64,000 nt of DNA, from assembly GCA_947652115.1 (NCBI GenBank), contig OX393569.1, positions 21,105,934-21,169,933 of the forward strand, given 5' to 3'. Below are positions 13,570 to 25,163 of this stretch, in pieces. Within the stretch, counting starts at the first letter, position 1. Every line of letters starts with the position of its first letter. The stretch comes from Blastomussa wellsi. Lineage: Eukaryota > Cnidaria > Anthozoa > Scleractinia > Plerogyridae. Under the pieces are notes generated by a model. That model was not told where the DNA came from, did not search any database, and saw nothing but the letters and a program-made list of their open reading frames with translations. The position numbers and the translations under genes are program-made.

Positions 13570-13577
13570 TATAAATA
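13570..13577 (+). promoter_or_regulatory. TATA box of RNase P RNA gene, copy 2
   Basis: TATAAATA in the same position relative to the RNA as in copy 1, with the same conserved upstream block (AAGAAACGCATCCCACAAC). Confidence 0.7.
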
Positions 13578-13599
13578 GAGCAGTTCAGCAAAGGCTTAG

Positions 13600-13917
13600 T
13601 CGGGTTGGGTGAAATGCTCGCTTAAGGGGCTACTACCGAGGAACTAGCTTTCCTGCCCATGCCCCTGGGAAGGTCTGAGACAAAGGCTGCTGATTATCCC
13701 AGATGGATACCCTCTGAATTAGAGGGGTGGATCACTAGAAACAGGCTTGACGAGTTGCATTTGGCAGATGATTCCACTCTGTGTCAGGGCGGAGGATGCC
13801 AGTAGCTGCGTCATAGTTGGAAAGGTTCTACGGCCAGCTTAGTCAGTTCAATTAGCGAGGTAGTGCCCTGCAAGGTGCTATAACTCAATTCAGACTACTC
13901 TTCATCCAACCCCCCTT
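13600..13917 (+). ncRNA. RPPH1: RNase P RNA, copy 2
   Basis: Nearly identical to the copy at 11941. The differences I see are six extra bases (GCTCGC) after the P1 5' strand, and GAATTAGAGGGGTGGATC in place of GAATTGGAGGGGTGGTC in the middle. P1 is stronger: GGGTTGGGTGAA (13602-13613) pairs with TTCATCCAACCC (13901-13912) with one G-U pair. All conserved core blocks are unchanged and the TATA box and T-run are intact, so this copy looks functional, possibly the better of the two. Confidence 0.92.
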
Positions 13918-13920
13918 TTT
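13916..13920 (+). terminator. Pol III T-run terminator
   Basis: TTTTT following the P1 3' strand of RNase P RNA copy 2. Confidence 0.75.
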
Positions 13921-14522
13921 ATAAAGGCAAGTCACCAAAGTATTGTATTTTGATATTAACGACAGAGGCAAAAGCTTACAGAGATGTGAGAAGTGTCCGA
14001 ATCCTTTCATTTTACCTTATTGGACGCTTCCTTATTATTCTTCTTTGAAGCTCGTTTAAAATGACACTAAATCGCCTTGGTGATTGGCGAAAATGGCATT
14101 TCATGATCCATTTATTTCTCATAACCACTTAACTTCCCAGGTATAACATCGACGACGAAAGGGAATCAACCATTTGAAATTAAATAACGAGGAAACCAAT
14201 ACATGGAATAAGAGATATTTTATTTTATACTGATTTTTTCCATACATACCGCTTTGAAGCTTGCCAAGTGATGTTCACTAACAAAATTATTATGGTATGG
14301 AACAAAGCTCGAAATCCTAATTCTCATCACTTACTCGCACATTTGTTTAAATGCAAGTTATGGGAAAGTTAATTTCACGGTAATATCTTCTGGTTGACAT
14401 TATTTTTAATTCTCGTATTTTCTCCACACCATAATTATTTGATATTGTGAGGAGAAATTGAATATCACCGTGTCCTTCTTTCTGTCGAAACTGTAAAACT
14501 AGGCATGCAAGATAGATCTTGA

Positions 14523-17500
14523 TCATTCCTGCATTTCTGAGTCCAGCAAGTCGTCCAGTATATCTTTCTTCTTCTTGGCAGTCTTTGGAGCTGAATAAAA
14601 AGTTAAGGAATTCCATGCTTGCAATGACACCACTTAAAGTGCTATGGCTTTTTAAAATGTCTTTCCAGAAAAGAAAGGCTTTTCCTTGAATCAACTAAAA
14701 CATTCTGTAGCTCAAAAACACAAACATATTTGTAAAGGATACTGCCATGAAAGTGTTCAGCGGTTCTCTTTCTCAGAGCATCCACACTATCTTCGTCTTC
14801 AGCCCATTCCAGCACCAGTCTCCTCCCGTACAAATGAGTGCTGCTACAGAGCGAGTCGAATGCGCGCTATAAAACAGATCCATCAATTAAAACCCATGAA
14901 CAGTTTCCATAAACTAGTAGAAATTTGACCTACTAGTTCAAAGAGGTCGAGCAGATTGAGAATAACTACTTGCTTCATCTAAAGGCATTAATGGAACAGG
15001 CATATTGTTGCCCGACTTCTTGCCGCGGATGCTCAAGATAAGAAATTGTCAATAACCATTCTAGTCAGGCGTAATGGATTTGTGTTACCGAAACTCGGTA
15101 TTGGTCGTTTCCCCATCGCAGTCGTTATGTCACAGTCGTCACAATGGGAAAAACTTTACGTGCCATTCCTCGTTGTTATGATCCGCCCCTCCCCCCCCTC
15201 CCCTCATAAGGTCTTGCAAACTCAGCCCTTGGTGGGTTCAAAAGACCTTTCACGGTTTTATCAACACAGCATTTACCTTTGCGTCTTGTTTGGTGAGGAA
15301 GTCAACAAATGCAAATCCTCTGTGAGATCCAGTACCTGACAGTTTCTGGGGAATCCTCAGCGTTTTTATTTCCCCGAATGTGCTGTGAAGAGAACACAAT
15401 ACAACGATGTTTAAAATATGAATTCTCCTCACCAATTGCCGTATATTTCTTTTAGACTGATAATGAGAATTTGTTTATATGTCAACACAACGTCCGGTAG
15501 CTGATGATTTTCTTTATCAGTTCTCGTCATTTGCTTCCTTAATAGTTAAAATTTTTCCAACAGGAATTAAGCTTTGATAACTGCTGGTTATGTGATAGAG
15601 CTGTTTTTATCACACTAAATTGTTAAGTGACTTTTTCATGAACATCTTCAGTACTTCAGTACTCTGGGAAGACCTTCGATCAAGTGTTACGCAAATGGTG
15701 GGTTCAATCCTATTGAGCTAAACTACAATTTGTTTTATGTTGTTACGTAGCTGGTAGTTTCCTGGTAGTTAAGATAGCGCGAGCATTTCTCCCTACCACC
15801 AGCCAAACCGCCGGCTACACAGGCTAAAGATATCGCTAATAAAGCCATTACTGCGCTTACCCAAAAAGTTCTTTGAGTTCTTTCTTTGATGCTTCAAAAG
15901 GTACATTTCGCACCAGGATTTTAGAACTGTTTTGTTTCGTTTTAGAAGCTGATTTGCGTTGTGCCACCTTCTCACTGAAAACGGAGAGAATATTAAAGGA
16001 ATGAAAAAAAAAAAACATAACTGCATCATCATCAACTTTTGAACACTGAATAAGCATGAAGCTTTTTCAGATCAACGGAGCTTATTCAAACGTCATTTAC
16101 TTTCACATGCAATGTGCAGAAGGCATGTTAAAATACATTTCACGTTATAGGCCGCTGCAAAAGAGATATGGTAAGTGGCAGATCCAGGGGAGGGTCGTGC
16201 GTTTTAAACATGAGCCTCCGGCTCGGGAGATTGGGAAACCACTCCCTACGTTCTACGACTGTAAATAAAGTTATCCATGCATTACTGACCTGGCTTTCCT
16301 GTGTGACATCTTGAGTTCCAGAGTATGGCCTTCCAGGCTAGAGTTCTGGGTAAAAGTGAGATATTTTTCTCTCAATCAATTTCCAACTCATTTATTATTG
16401 GCCAAAAAAATAAATACATCACATGATGATGTAGTTTTTGCATTTTATTTAAGTTTTTTTCTCGTATACAACTTTCATTGAAAATAATTTTTTCCACCGG
16501 TTCACTCCACATTCCTATTTAATCTTCTCTTCTCAAAAACACGTAAATAGCGACTGGGTGCAATTCTCAGGCGTAGCGTACGAGCTGTAACAAAATTCTC
16601 GAATCTGATTGGTTCTTAGCACGTCCTATTTTTGACCAAATTGGAGCGCGCGCCTATTTCCATTACTTATTTAACCTTGAAGCGTTTGATAAACCTTGCC
16701 TTCGCACTATAAAAATAAACATAAATAAAAAAAACACCCTTCCCATACCGGGAGTCGAACCCGGGCCGCCTGGGTGAAAACCAAGAATCCTAACCGCTAG
16801 ACCATATGGGAAATCGACAATTTAACGTACTCTATGCTGATCTATTATGCTATATGACTAGAAGTATTGAAAACTTTGAGTTGAATTGAAGATGTCTAAA
16901 ATGTATAAAATTCAGTCAGTTTCGCTTATACCTCGACAGGCCGGAAATTTACAAAGAACGGTGAATAACATAAGAAGTAGCCTGGAGACATGGCGGTTTA
17001 GCGGGAGTTATTTTTAAAAAACCTTCGAAGGTTAGATGGATTTTGCACAAAAATAAACAAACAAACTCCCACTACGAGAAAAGCAAAAAACTCAGCGGAA
17101 ATGTGATGAACAGATTTTCTCCAAGTACGAGACACACGTAGGAACAACGAAATAAACTAATCTTGGAAAATATGAAGATATGTATCGATTTCCCATATGG
17201 TCTAGCGGTTAGGATTCCTGGTTTTCACCCAGGCGGCCCGGGTTCGACTCCCGGTATGGGAATTCACGATTACTTTTTTACCTGTTTTCGAAAAGGTCTT
17301 AGCATATTAATTTGGGAAACGTTCACTTTACAAAGTTGCTTGCCTGCCGTTGTTATATCATATTCTATGCTGGGCTATGTTATATGACTAGAAATCTTGA
17401 AAACTTTTGCGTTGAACTGAAGATGTCCGACACAGTTTCAACATAAACTGTATAAAATTTAGTTAGTTTCATTAAACTATACAGACCGGAAATATTACAA

Positions 17501-20500
17501 GAACGGTGAGTAGCCTGGAGACTTGGTGGTTTGGTGGTTCTTAACTCTACCGCTCGCTTCGCTCGCGTATCTTTTCTTCGCGTGCCCCAAAATCTGAGAG
17601 CCTGGAACAGGCTACATCCTACGCAACAAGATCGGAGTTATTTTGAAAAGACCTTCGAAGGCTTTCGTTATACAAATAAATTCATACTGGAATTAGATGG
17701 ATTTTGCACAAAAATGAACAAACAAACAAACAAACTTCCACTATGAAAGAAACAAAAAACTCAGCGGAAATACGATGAACAGATTTTCTCCAGGTACGAG
17801 GCACGACAAAGTAAAGTAATCTTGGAAAATACGAAAATATGTATCGACTTCCCATATGGTCTAGCGGTTAGGATTCCTGGTTTTCACCCAGACCCAAACA
17901 ACAATCAGATAAGTAATGTAATTGTAAAGATGCTATTGTGAAATCCCATATGGTCTAGCGGTTAGGATTCCTGGTTTTCACCCAGGCGGCCCGGGTTCGA
18001 CTCCCGGTATGGGAAATAACGATTTTTTCTTTTCTGCCTATTTCAAACAAAATGTTAGCATTAATCTTTAATCTTTAATAAATATACTCCTAAAAACAGC
18101 ATGACTATACTAGGAGTTTTAAAAACAGGTTGTTTCTGGTGGAAAAACACAAAGTAACCAGATATTTTCACTCCGTTTAAAAGTGAATATGAATGCAGCA
18201 TCGATAGCCGACAGCAATCAGAGAAGTAATGTAATTGTAAAAATGCTATTGCGAAATCCCATATGGTCTAGCGGTTAGGATTCCTGGTTTTCACCCAGGC
18301 GGCCCGGGTTCGACTCCCGGTATGGGAAACAACGATTTTTTCTTTTCTACCGATTTCAAACAAAATGTAAGCATCAATATCAATTTGGAAAACGTTCACT
18401 TTGCAAAGGTGCTTGCTTGCTGTCGTAATATCAGTGCTACATGACTTGGAGTCTTGTAAACCTTTACGCTGAGATGGAGTATCTGTATAAAATTCATTCA
18501 GTTTCATTTTAACTGTGTAGGCCGGAAATTTACAAGAACGGTGAAAAACATTAGAAGAAACCTGCAGAGTTGGAGGTTTAGCTGGGAGAGCGCGGAGCAC
18601 GAACGCGAGCTCGAAGCTCGTGGGCGAGCGTTCGCACTCTGCCTCGGTAAACCGCCTGTTCCTACGTAAGAAGCTCGGAGTTATTTTGAAGAAAACCTTC
18701 GAAGGCTTTCTGGACATGCCGGTCTGTTTATAATTCAAAGGTTCCTTGTCATTGTTGGTCATCAATAACCCGATATAACGCTTGTGAAACAGAGACCACC
18801 AGAAGGTTGTTTCTGGTGGAAAAACAAAAAGTAACCAGATATTTTCACTTCGTTTAAAAGTGAATATGAATGCAGCATCGATTTTGAGCCGATAGAGACC
18901 CCGAACAACAATCAGATATGTAATGTAATGCTATTGTGAAATCCCATATGGTCTAGCGGTTAGGATTCCTGGTTTTCACCCAGGCGGCCCGGGTTCGACT
19001 CCCGGTATGGGAAATGATGATTTTTCTTTTCTACCTATTTCAAACAAAATGTTAGCATTAATATCGATTTGGAAAACGTTCACTTTGCAAAGGTGCTTGC
19101 TTGCTGTCGTAATATCAATGCTATATGAGTAGGAGTCTTGAAAACGTTTACGTTGATATGGAGATGTCCAACACAGTATCAGTATAGAATTCAGTCAGTT
19201 TAATTTTTAACTGTGTCGGCCGGAAATTTACAAGAACGGTGAAAAACATTAGAAGAAACCTGCAGACTTGGTGGTTTAGCGCGGAGAGCGCGGAGCACGA
19301 ACGCGAGAGCGAAGCACGTGTGCGAGCGTTCTCGCTCTGCCTCAGCAAACCGCCTACTCTGCAGCCTACGTAAGAAGCTCGGAGTTATTTTGAAGAAAAC
19401 CTTCGAAGGCTTTCTGGTCATGTCGGTCTGTTTACGGTTCACAAGTTCCTGGTTATTGTTGGTCATCAATACCAGCAGGTTGTTTCTGGTGGAAAAAAAT
19501 AAAGTAACCTGATATTTTCACTTCGTTTAAAAGTGAATACGAATGCAGCATCGATGAAATATTGGCCGATAGAGACGCCGACAACAATGAGATAACTAAT
19601 GTAATTGTCAAGATGATATTGTGAAATTCCATATGGTCTAGCGGTTAGGATTCCTGGTTTTCACCCAGGCGGCCCGGGTTCAACTCCCGGTATGGGAAAC
19701 AATGATTTTTCTTTTCTGCCTATTTCAAACAAAATGTTAGCATTAATATCGGTTTGGAAAACGTTCACTTTGCAGAGGTGCTTGCTTGCTGTCGTAATAT
19801 CAATGCTACATGACTTGGAGTCTGGAAAACCTTTACGCTGAGATGGTGATGTATAACACGGTATCAGTATAAAATTAAGTAGTTTCATTTTAGCTGTGTA
19901 GGTCGGAAATTTACAAGAACGGCGTTCCTGGTCATTGTTGGTCGTCAATAACCCGATATAACGCTTGTGAAACACTAGCAGGTTGTTGCTGGTGAAAAAC
20001 ACAAAGTAACCTGATACTTTCACTTGGTTTAAAAGTGAATGTGAATGCAGCATCGATAAAGTATTAGCCGATAGAGACCCCGACAACAACCGGATAAGAA
20101 ATGTAATTATTAACCTCCCATTGCAACATCCCATATGGTCTAGCGGTTAGGATTCCTGGTTTTCACCCAGGCGGCCCGGGTTCGACTCCCGGTATGGGAA
20201 ACCGCACACTTTTTTCTCATTTTGGAAAGGTGTTGCTATTTGTAACATGTTTGAAACATTCTGAACGATGCTGCTTCCCAATTTTTTTTATGTAACCACA
20301 ACGGCGGCGCTAACGATAACGTCGATTAAAAAATCAGTTTACTTAAATCTCAGAACTACCTCAATTTGTTTCATGTTGCTACCGGTGTCAGAACTACTTT
20401 TCCACCTGAATATGACACTGCTAAATTTAAATTAGAAAAATGAAAATGCTCCGTTGTGTTTCACGTTCACATGCTGCCATGGTTTTCATGAGAACCGTGG

Positions 20501-23500
20501 CATACTTTGTACACAGACTTTTTGAAACGGTTTTGCTTCAGACAGCAATTCGCATTTCGTTTACTTGCGATTTCCCTGTCCAACTGAACTTTCGTCAGTA
20601 ATGGCAATCGGCGATGATTTAATAAAGGAACATGTCAGTTTATAATTCAAAGGTTCCTGGTTATTGTTGGTCATCAATAACCCGATATAACGCTTGTGAA
20701 ACAGACTAGAGATCACTAGCAGGTTGTTTCTGGTGGAAAACACAACGTAACCTGATATTTTCACTTCCTTTAAAAGAGAATGTAAATGCAGCATCGAAAA
20801 AATATTGGCCGATAGAGACGCCGACAGCAATCAGATAAGTAATGTAATTGTAAAATGCTATTGTGAAATCCCATATGGTCTAGCGGTTAGGATTCCTGGT
20901 TTTCACCCAGGCGGCCCGGGTTCGACTCCCGGTATGGGAAATAACAAATGTTTTCTTTTTTGACAATTTTGAAAAAAACTCTTAGGTTATTGATAAAGAA
21001 AATGGTCACTTTACAAGGTTTAATGCATACCTGAAGTTCTTTAATGGCATTCAAAGCGTCTGATCTTCTTTTGTATTCCACAAACCCATATCCCATGGAA
21101 AGCAGATGTCCTGGAGAAACAAACAAACAAACAGGGAGTGAGAACCGTCCGCGCAGAGTGGAAAATTTTGTAGGTAAACATGCAGCTGAAAACTAGTTTT
21201 AACAGTTTTAAAAGCCTGATTTATATTTCAATTAGTAGTTTAGCATACCAGGTTTTTTATGATCTTTTTTCTTTGCTATCGTTGCACTGAGAAGAGGGCC
21301 CAACTTGGAAAAGGCCTGAAAAATAAACATCCAAAAAGTTTAACTTTAAACATGTAGCGATGGCTTTCACGCTTGTCTTAAAGCTGTTCAGAGATTTCTA
21401 CATGTCAAAGTTGCTTCGTGGACTTCTGAATAAAAAAATCCACAAACTCTTAGGCCTGCAGAGGATACGATATCATCGGATATGAGACTCAATTATTTTA
21501 CTTGTAGGGGAGAGTTTGAGGTAGGCCTTGCTCTAAACTCCCAACAGTCCATTATTCTTTGAGAAAACAGAACACTGTGATTTGCTGGCTGTACCCCGGA
21601 ATGAGCTATTTTTCTCAGCCTCCATGCTTAAAAAGTAAAATTGCACCAAAATATTTTCCACTGCATGTAAGGCAGGTAGTATGTATAGGTATATGCCTTG
21701 TTTGTCATCCATTGCACACGAATTGATCTTTACCGGGAGAAAGGACGAACGAATGTGTGTAGGAATAACAAGGCATTATATAAATATGTTTACCTCTTTC
21801 AGGGTATCTTCTGTTGTATTGAAGTTCAAGTTCTTTACAAAGACACTCGTGCCCTCAACATTCTCTGAATCATCACCTTCATCATCTTGATCGTCAGCTT
21901 CTTTTTCCACTGCTGTATCTTTACTCTGTCGAAAATGAAAGAATTTTACACAGTTACACAAGACATTTAATATATTTACGGAGCTACGCTTGAGAAAGTT
22001 ATTTTGTATAGACCTCTCGTATGTTACTCATTGAAACAAATAGAATAGAACACATATAAAATATGATCAAGTGCAGAGAAACACACAACATCGTTATATA
22101 CTTGAAATAATACCTCGTCATCTTTTGGTGTTCCTGTTTTTACCGTTTCTACTGCGTGTTTCTCTTCAGGTTTTCCAGAAAATACTCCAAGTGGAGCCCA
22201 CTCCAAATACAGTGGCACGTGTTTGAACTGTCAAAATAAAACAAATAAGTAAATAAATGCAGAATCCAGAATATGAACTGCAAAACATAACTAGTGTAGA
22301 CTAAGGGCATGATACACTAACCTTGCTATATGCCAACTTTTGGAAAGCTTTCTTTGCCTGACTTGGTTCAAAGAACTCTACAAGAGCCGTGATTCCTGAC
22401 GGAGGTAAGACAAGCCTTGCCACTTTTCCAAATGGTTCAAAAATGTTCCTGAGTTCTTCACAAGGCGTGTTAAAAGGAAGGTTTTTAACTACTATAATGG
22501 TCTTGCTTCTTTTAGCTGAGGGCTGATAAAACGAAATCACAATAGTATTAATTTGTTATTACGGTGTTACTTTGTAGAAATGGAGATGAAACAAGTTATC
22601 AGCCAGAAGAGTTTAAGTGTAAGTTAAACACACCTGCCCAAAAACATCAAGCTTGACTCCCTGAGACACAAGAAACTTCCTTGTTTCTGTAACAACTTGT
22701 GTTTCTCCAAGAGCCATGCGCACAGCCAGACTGCTTGACGAGGCGTCATCTAAAATACTGCCTTTGGTGGTGTTATACTGATCCGCCATCACATCAGCAA
22801 CAGCGTTCATTCCAAGAAACAGCGTGTTCCAGTTATGACCATGACTGCTAAGACTTTTCTTCTTTGCATCACGTTTTGACTTGAAAGATGTCACAGTATC
22901 TGCGTGGAGTAGAAGACTTCTTTGATGAAACCAGACAAACTCACAGATCAGTTGCCATTCTGATATGCCACACAAATTAAGAATTGGTTCATGCTTTATC
23001 ATGCACTATTGAGTTTTCTAAATAATGGAGATACTACTCGTGCTCTCATTGGTCGATAGAGTATCTAAACACAGTTGTGATGTCTAGGATTCGCAAGTAG
23101 TTTAAGAAATATTTTATAAAAGCAACAGCGGACGTTTTCCGTGTTTACATAGCCTTGTCTAAACACTGAGGGTTGGGAGAATTCTCAAAAGTTATGCAAA
23201 CCATAGACTATGCTGGGGTGAAGACCAAAACTCTGTAACTACTTAGCAGAGTATGAACCTAAATTGGAATTTCTAAAGGGAAGGAGGGGTACATTGAAAC
23301 CAGAAACTCCCCGTGGAATGAGTATTGATATTTTCTGCATATTTTTACAGAATCTTTAAGACCAACACAAACCTGGCTCTTCCACCTTAGTTTCCTTAGC
23401 CTTTGCTGGTAAGATGTGAAGCAGTCGCCCTTGAAACACTTTGCCGTCAAGTTCATTGAAAGCCTTGACTGCGTGCTCAGGCATGACAAAAGTAACAAAT

Positions 23501-25118
23501 CCAATACCAATGGGTCTGTTAGTTGTCTTGTCCAACGGCAGATATATCTCAGTTAGAGGACCAAACTTTTCAAACAGGTTTTGCAAGTCTTCCTCTGAGC
23601 ATGCATAGGCCAAGTTGCGGAGAAAGAGTCTACCAGACTACATAATTATACAATATAAGTAAAATAATAATGCTTATTATTATTATTATTATCAGTATTA
23701 ACTTATTATTATTATTGTTATGTTATAACTAACATCCATTGAAGCCATGCTAAGTACTGAATTGGAAGAGTGATTGGTAACCTAACAAAACCCAACCTGA
23801 CTATACTCAAACTGATAAAAGCATTACATATTTGTAGTTTTAGCACATTTTAGGGGAAACTTACTTCACTGACTCCAATTTGATGTTAACTTGATAACTT
23901 AAATTTCATTATTGAATAACAGTTTATTTTGGGATCAATATTTGTCATCACAGTCAGGGCAGGCAAGTTGACAGTGTTAAATTGTTTTATGTATCATTAT
24001 CTAGCGACAGAGGCATATAATGGACACAAAGCGCTATGTTGCTGTGACACATGGTATTCATGAACATGTAATTTTCAGTAACATCCCTTTGAATTTTTTT
24101 CTCACCTCTGCAATACTTTCAAATTCGTCATCACCTCCCTGAGCAGCGAGTTTCTTCATCCAGGGTTTCTCCTTGTCACTTTCCTGGTTTACAGATTGAT
24201 CTGCTTTGTCTTTGAACAACTCAATATATCGGCCCTCAATACAATCTTGATCTCGTTTCAGTGCCTCCTTCATATCTTTCTCATTTGCAAAATCAACAAA
24301 TGCACAGCCTGTTGGTCTCCCTTTTACATTTTTGATTATTCTTATATTTAGTACTCTGAGAGGTGCAAAGAAGTCTTTGATGTGTTGTTCTTTAGCTTTA
24401 AAAGGCAGTCCCCTCATTTTTATTGTTCCAAATACAACTGATTCTTTTGGCCTGTCTTTTATGTGTTTAGAATCATCTCCACATACAGCTGATTCTTTTG
24501 GCCTGTTTTTTATGATTTCAGCATCATCTTCACCACCAGCACCATCACTGTCATCACAATCCTCCTCACTGTCATCATCATTATCATTAGTGTCCTCATT
24601 ATCACTGCTATCACAACCTCTTTCTATTTTGCTGGTATCCACACTTTCGTCCTCTTCATTATCTGAATCGTTGATTTTGTTCTTTTGAGATCTTTTACTT
24701 TTCGTTGTCTTTAACACCTTCTGTTTAGTAGAAACAACCTTTGATTTCAAATAATCCATATCTGATATTTTGGAATCCTTGGCTGTTTCAGCTTCTTCTC
24801 CATCATTTTCTCTGCTATCATGTGTATCTCCATTCCCTTCTTGTGTGATTCCTACACCAAAAGTTATATCGTCAGAACAGGCCTACGGGCAATTTTGTTG
24901 CCAGGGTGGGGGGGGGGGGGATTTGCCCAAACAATTCTCCCAAATTGCCTTGCCCCAATTTCTCTTGCTTCCCAAAAATTCTGAATTGCAAAAAATTTGG
25001 GGGGCTGTAGCCCCTCCCCTGGCCTGTACGCCTATGATCATCTTTATAGTAAAAAAAGGTTAATGGCTGCAGAATGTAAATGAAATACTAAGCCTGAAAA
25101 GCTGTTTTCCATGTATAG

Positions 25119-25163
<45 letters not shown>

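Larger units (their letters stand above)
11390..14245 (+). repeat. tandem duplication carrying RNase P RNA genes
   Basis: Unit A (about 11390-13020) and unit B (about 13021-14245) share three collinear blocks. Each begins with TAGGTAGTAAACATCACTTT (11397 and 13026), contains an RNase P RNA gene, and ends with a block around GGGAATCAACCATTTGAAAT (12920s and 14160s). Unit B is about 400 bp shorter through internal deletions. The RNA gene is nearly identical between units while flanks have diverged more, which points to selection or gene conversion on the RNA. Confidence 0.85.
16900..20940 (+). repeat. tandem array with tRNA-Glu genes inside RBM19 intron 10
   Basis: Units of about 0.3-0.74 kb, two of them exactly 685 bp, share flanking blocks as well as the tRNA. 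Recurrent blocks are GAGTTATTTTGAA...ACCTTCGAAGG, a GGTTGTTTCTGGTGGAAAAA block, a TTTTCACTTCGTTTAAAAGTGAAT near-hairpin, and GCAGCATCGAT. The array grew by duplication of a unit of tRNA plus flank. Frames crossing it are not genes. Confidence 0.9.

Noticed and set aside
17163..20830. Several frames crossing the tRNA-Glu array, up to 165 aa
   Set aside because: They translate tRNA genes and repeated flanks and recur with the repeat unit; no protein similarity.
16740..20940. CRISPR-like regular repeats
   Set aside because: The regular repeats are tRNA genes with 0.3-0.7 kb spacing in a eukaryotic intron; no direct-repeat/spacer pattern of CRISPR size.
24332..24688. 118 aa serine-rich frame on the + strand
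   Set aside because: Antisense shadow of the acidic RBM19 exon 3; Asp/Glu codons read as Ser/Leu.
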